Origin: DAOUFU01 sp034429275
Lineage (GTDB): Bacteria > Chloroflexota > Anaerolineae > Aggregatilineales > Aggregatilineaceae
DNA: 20,778 nucleotides
Direction of reading: 5' to 3'
Assembly (NCBI GenBank): GCA_034429275.1
Contig: DAOUFU010000201.1
Coordinates: 1-20,778 of the forward strand
Shown: one piece after another, positions 19,137 to 20,778 of the stretch
Layout: every line of letters starts with the position of its first letter
How positions within the stretch are numbered: position 1 is the first letter of the stretch
Made by a program: the position numbers and the translations under genes
Notes under the pieces: generated by a model
The model's input: the letters and a program-made list of their open reading frames with translations, nothing else
Told to the model about the DNA's origin: nothing
The model's database searches: none

Positions 19137-19171
19137 CCAGGGACAATCCCTGGGGGGAGGATTGTCCCTGG
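19137..19171 (-). terminator. Strong intrinsic terminator for the minus strand
   Basis: A perfect 13-bp stem (19137-19149 with 19159-19171, CCAGGGACAATCC arm) has a 9-nt loop and is followed on the minus strand by TTTTTT (19136-19131). It lies about 105 bp downstream of the small gene at 19278-19532 and should end its transcript. Confidence 0.85.
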
Positions 19172-19178
19172 TCGGGCT

Positions 19179-19204
19179 AGCAGGTGGATTGTCTGCCACC
19201 TGCT
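19179..19204. other. Second hairpin before the terminator
   Basis: AGCAGGTGG (19179-19187) pairs perfectly with CCACCTGCT (19196-19204) over an 8-nt loop. It lies 7 bp from the terminator stem, so on the minus strand the 3' end of the small-gene transcript would carry two strong hairpins in a row. Confidence 0.6.
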
Positions 19205-19277
19205 GAGGGATAGGGCTTAGTTGAGGCTCGCGCGCGCTTTGCGCACGCGCTATGCGCGCCGACAGGCCGACAGGTCG

Positions 19278-19532
19278 TCAGTCGCTGGTCACGCGGGCGA
19301 TGGTTTGGGTCTGGCGCTTGCCAGCTTCGGGACGCGCAGACTGCGCACGCGCGACAGGGCGAGCCTGGGCCGGGCGGCTGAACAGGCTGCGCACGCCGTT
19401 AACGATCCGGTTCACAAGACCGGGACGAGTCGAAGGCCGGGCCAGCATCGCCATCTCGTGCTGCCACAGGCGATACTCGGCTTCGGTGCGGAAGCGCCGA
19501 TTCTTGATCGGGGCGTTATAGGTAGGTTCCAT
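19278..19532 (-). CDS. Small basic protein, paralog of the 19841 gene
   Basis: This 84-aa protein starts at the ATG at 19532 with AGGAGA seven bases upstream; a longer reading from 19679 has no such site and crosses the likely promoter. I recognise no family. The N-terminal half aligns without gaps to the neighbouring small protein: R13-x-R15-T/S-E/D-x-E19-xxx-W23-xxx-M27, then P37 and a VR(S/K)LF motif shifted by three residues. The C-terminus is Arg/Ala/Gln-rich and low in complexity. There is no signal peptide or transmembrane segment; the middle part (LVNRIVNGVRSLFSRP) could be an amphipathic helix. It has a perfect -10 box and an intrinsic terminator, so it looks like an independently expressed gene. 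Confidence 0.7.
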   Translation of the reverse strand: MEPTYNAPIKNRRFRTEAEYRLWQHEMAMLARPSTRPGLVNRIVNGVRSLFSRPAQARPVARAQSARPEAGKRQTQTIARVTSD

Positions 19533-19643
19533 GATGTTGTCTCCTCTGTGCTCTGTGTCCATATTTGCCCGCCTGTCGAACAGTCCCCGCCCTTTTGAGC
19601 GGGCAGCGGGCCGATTCGCGCTTTTTCTCACAGAACGATTGTG

Positions 19644-19649
19644 ATTATA
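19644..19649 (-). promoter_or_regulatory. -10 box of the 19278-19532 gene
   Basis: The minus strand reads TATAAT, a perfect -10 hexamer preceded by TGCG. No -35 match is seen at 17 bp. The leader would be about 105 nt. Confidence 0.5.
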
Positions 19650-19789
19650 CGCACAAGGGAGACCGGGCGGCCCTGCCAAAGGATAGGTTTTTCAGACGCC
19701 TATCTTCAATATAGGTTAAGTGGATTTTACCTTTTGCCCAACCGGGGAACTTTAATGCTGTCATCGATGGAGTGGTCAGCAGAGAGGGG

Positions 19790-19824
19790 GGACGATCCAC
19801 CGCGTGGGGCACGATGGATCGTCC
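19790..19824. terminator. Hairpin downstream of the 19841-20065 gene
   Basis: GGACGATCCA (19790-19799) pairs perfectly with TGGATCGTCC (19815-19824) over a 15-nt loop. It begins 16 bp after the minus-strand stop. No T-tract follows, so it may stabilise the 3' end or terminate with a factor. Confidence 0.55.
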
Positions 19825-19840
19825 GGGAGGGCCGGGTGAC

Positions 19841-20065
19841 TCAGGCGTGTTTGTTCTGATATTCGACTGCGGGCGGCAGGGTCGGCACAGGGAACGCCGC
19901 CGGGTCTTCGCGCTTGAGGACGAACAGCTTCCGAACGGCAGCCCCCAGGCGCACCGGCCAGAACGAGCGGCGAGAGTCGCGGGTCATGCGCTCGCGCCAT
20001 ACCGCCAGCTCACCGTCACTGCGGACGCGGCTGGAATGATTCATGGGCGGAACAGGGTTAAACAT
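19841..20065 (-). CDS. Small basic protein, paralog of the 19278 gene
   Basis: This 74-aa protein starts at the ATG at 20065 with GGAGG seven bases upstream. It shares the register R13-V-R15-S-D-G-E19-xxx-W23-xxx-M27 and a later AVRKLF with the 84-aa neighbour, so the two appear to be diverged duplicates. No known family comes to mind and there is no membrane segment. Its C-terminus (KREDPAAFPVPTLPPAVEY) is Pro-rich, unlike its paralog's Arg/Gln-rich tail. Three near-identical palindromes (20100-20150) lie between its likely -10 box and its start, so its expression is probably regulated, while the paralog lacks them. Confidence 0.7.
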   Translation of the reverse strand: MFNPVPPMNHSSRVRSDGELAVWRERMTRDSRRSFWPVRLGAAVRKLFVLKREDPAAFPVPTLPPAVEYQNKHA

Positions 20066-20099
20066 GGTGTGCCTCCGTTCTGGCGGCTATTCGCATCTG

Positions 20100-20150
20100 T
20101 GAGCGCGGTCGCTCATTTGAGCGCAGTGCTCATCTGAGCGCGGTCGCTCA
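20100..20150. promoter_or_regulatory. Three operator-like palindromes
   Basis: TGAGCGCGGTCGCTCA occurs at 20100-20115 and 20135-20150. A one-base-shorter variant, TGAGCGCAGTGCTCA, lies at 20118-20132. Start-to-start distances are 18 and 17 bp. The form (TGAGCG, 4-bp centre, CGCTCA) resembles TetR-family operators. They lie just downstream of the -10 box at 20168-20173. Confidence 0.7.
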
Positions 20151-20167
20151 TCTTCAAGCATGACCTC

Positions 20168-20173
20168 AGTATA
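20168..20173 (-). promoter_or_regulatory. -10 box of the 19841-20065 gene
   Basis: The minus strand reads TATACT, five of six matches to TATAAT. Transcription would start near 20161, so the operator-like palindromes would cover about +11 to +62. No clear -35 box is visible. Confidence 0.4.
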
Positions 20174-20217
20174 CGACCGGCCCCGCGCCCATTCACCTGC
20201 CAAACGGGGGGACTTTG

Positions 20218-20242
20218 GGGGTTGGGCCGAACAACCAACCCC
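20218..20242 (-). terminator. Hairpin downstream of the yjdF-like gene
   Basis: GGGGTTGG (20218-20225) pairs with CCAACCCC (20235-20242) over a 9-nt loop, starting 7 bp after the minus-strand stop. No T-tract follows. Confidence 0.5.
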
Positions 20243-20248
20243 TCACTT

Positions 20249-20605
20249 TCACCGCGCCCGCCCGCCACCGCGCCGCGATTTCCCTCGTGAAGACTCTTTA
20301 CGCGCTTCGATCTGGGCGCGCATGACTTCGTGCGCCTTGCGCCGCACGCCCTGCCGCTCGATCTCGCGCCGGATCTCGCGCTGAAGCCGCTTGGGATTCG
20401 CCCGGCGGCGCGGGGCCTGGTCGAGCGGCAGCCCGACCGTCATCTGCGCGCGCAGATCGTCCAGGCCGCTCAGCACAAAGGCGTAGATTTCGGGCAGGCT
20501 GGGTTCCGCGCCGAAAACGTGGCGAGCCGTATACAACCGGCCTTCGCGCTCTTCTTCGAGCACGCCGACATAAAACGGGGATTCAAAATAGACGGTGAGC
20601 TGCAT
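20249..20605 (-). CDS. yjdF: YjdF family protein (DUF2992)
   Basis: The 118-aa product starts at the ATG at 20605, with GGAG six bases upstream; reading from further upstream adds a Cys/Gly-rich segment that does not fit the family and crosses a structured leader. It matches the YjdF/DUF2992 pattern: MQLTVYFESPFYVGVLEEEREGRLYTARHVFGAEPSLPEIYAFVL at the N-terminus, then RRRANPKRLQREIRREIERQGVRRKAHEVMRAQIEARKE and a basic tail. The function of the family is not established; in Firmicutes yjdF genes are controlled by the yjdF riboswitch, which responds to azaaromatic compounds. The leader here (20606-20739) is full of hairpins, which suggests RNA-level control here too. A hairpin follows the stop. 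Confidence 0.88.
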   Translation of the reverse strand: MQLTVYFESPFYVGVLEEEREGRLYTARHVFGAEPSLPEIYAFVLSGLDDLRAQMTVGLPLDQAPRRRANPKRLQREIRREIERQGVRRKAHEVMRAQIEARKESSRGKSRRGGGRAR

Positions 20606-20623
20606 GGTCCACTCCGCGATTGG

Positions 20624-20739
20624 GCCTGCCGCCTGGCAGCAGGCGTGCCTCAAGGCACTACCGGACATTCCCTCGCGAAGGGACGGATACTGGGCACGGC
20701 ACCAGGGGAGCGCCGCGCCGCCCGGACTACCTACCGGGC
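20624..20739 (-). promoter_or_regulatory. Highly structured leader of yjdF, candidate riboswitch
   Basis: In minus-strand order five hairpins follow one another. They are GCCCGG/CCGGGC (20739-20734 with 20725-20720), an 8-bp GGCGCGGC/GCCGTGCC stem with one G-U pair (20719-20712 with 20700-20693), TCCCT/AGGGA (20682-20668), GTGCC-TTGA-GGCAC (20658-20645) and GCCTGC/GCAGGC (20644-20639 with 20629-20624). The last ends about 12 nt before the ribosome site. The first stem is followed on the plus strand by CGTGTTTTTGT, so it could alternatively be a plus-strand terminator. I could not match it to the yjdF RNA consensus from memory. Confidence 0.5.
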
Positions 20740-20778
20740 CGTGTTTTTGTAGTGTGATGGCCCTCACTCTAGCGCAAA

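Larger units (their letters stand above)
18438..19277. other. 840-bp intergenic region with repeats and hairpins
   Basis: This gap holds the kinase promoter, a hairpin at 18638-18658, repeat copy 2 (18745-18856), 18-bp direct repeats (18897-18946) and a terminator plus a second hairpin (19137-19204). Open frames across it run through these structures and show no protein-like composition, so I call no gene. In 18521-18637 and 18947-19130 I see nothing I can name. Confidence 0.65.
19533..19840. other. 308-bp spacer between the two small paralogous genes
   Basis: The spacer holds the leader and promoter of the gene at 19278, including a GC-rich CCCGC/GCGGG hairpin near 19588-19606, and the hairpin at 19790-19824 that follows the gene at 19841. 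Positions 19680-19780 are AT-richer and show nothing I can name. Confidence 0.55.

Noticed and set aside
18636..19199. A 187-codon minus-strand frame in the intergenic region
   Set aside because: It runs through the intrinsic terminator, the direct repeats and the 112-bp palindromic repeat, and its composition is not protein-like.
19533..19679. An N-terminal extension of the 84-aa small protein to 19679
   Set aside because: The extension would cross the TATAAT box at 19644-19649, and AGGAGA sits correctly before the ATG at 19532.
20100..20150. The palindromes as a CRISPR array
   Set aside because: The units are 15-16 bp and separated by only 2 and 2-3 bp, so there is no room for spacers.
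20606..20767. An N-terminal extension of YjdF
   Set aside because: The YjdF family begins at MQLTVYF, a ribosome site precedes that ATG, and the extension is encoded by the hairpin-rich leader.
20606..20778. A tRNA gene or a SAM, TPP or cobalamin riboswitch upstream of yjdF
   Set aside because: No T-loop, anticodon arm or conserved boxes of those RNAs could be found.

Overview
The window is GC-rich and bacterial. I would place it in Chloroflexota (Anaerolineae-like). This rests on protein style alone: a secreted protein with a GFGKLW...LGWAT repeat, a Yip1-type membrane protein, a receiver-CpaE fusion and a crowd of 7TM and GAF histidine kinases. No rRNA, tRNA, CRISPR array, transposase or phage gene is visible.

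Layout. Positions 1-6176 carry plus-strand genes: the 3' part of a Yip1-family membrane protein, a stand-alone CheY/DivK-like receiver, a secreted PpiC-type prolyl isomerase, an unrecognised 187-aa protein, a receiver-MinD/CpaE fusion and a secreted LGFP-like protein. A minus-strand MscS channel (6293-7522) converges on that block. It diverges from a plus-strand DUF4380-like protein (7697-8893), which converges on the kinase block with only 6 bp between stop codons.

Positions 8900-18437 are a run of five histidine kinases, all on the minus strand. In transcription order they are a four-GAF kinase (15666-18437), a 7TM kinase with a degenerate ATP site (14070-15620), a 7TM hybrid kinase with its own receiver (12044-13918), a 7TM kinase whose phospho-acceptor His reads as Tyr (10593-12047), and a double-PAS kinase (8900-10549). 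The third and fourth overlap by 4 bp. A good sigma70-like promoter precedes the first gene. The defects in the second and fourth kinases are complementary: one keeps the His but has lost the N-box, the other keeps the ATP site but has lost the His. This suggests hetero-oligomeric or trans-acting phosphorylation. Possible receivers in the window are the hybrid kinase's own domain, the 967-1347 receiver and the CpaE fusion.

Positions 18438-20778 are less dense. They hold a promoter, a 112-bp palindromic repeat, short direct repeats, strong hairpins, two small paralogous proteins of unknown function and a YjdF (DUF2992) homologue behind a highly structured leader. The 112-bp repeat also occurs at 3383-3494. 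The two copies are about 96% identical, but their cores are inverted relative to a flank they share. Three TetR-operator-like palindromes sit between a likely promoter and one of the small genes.
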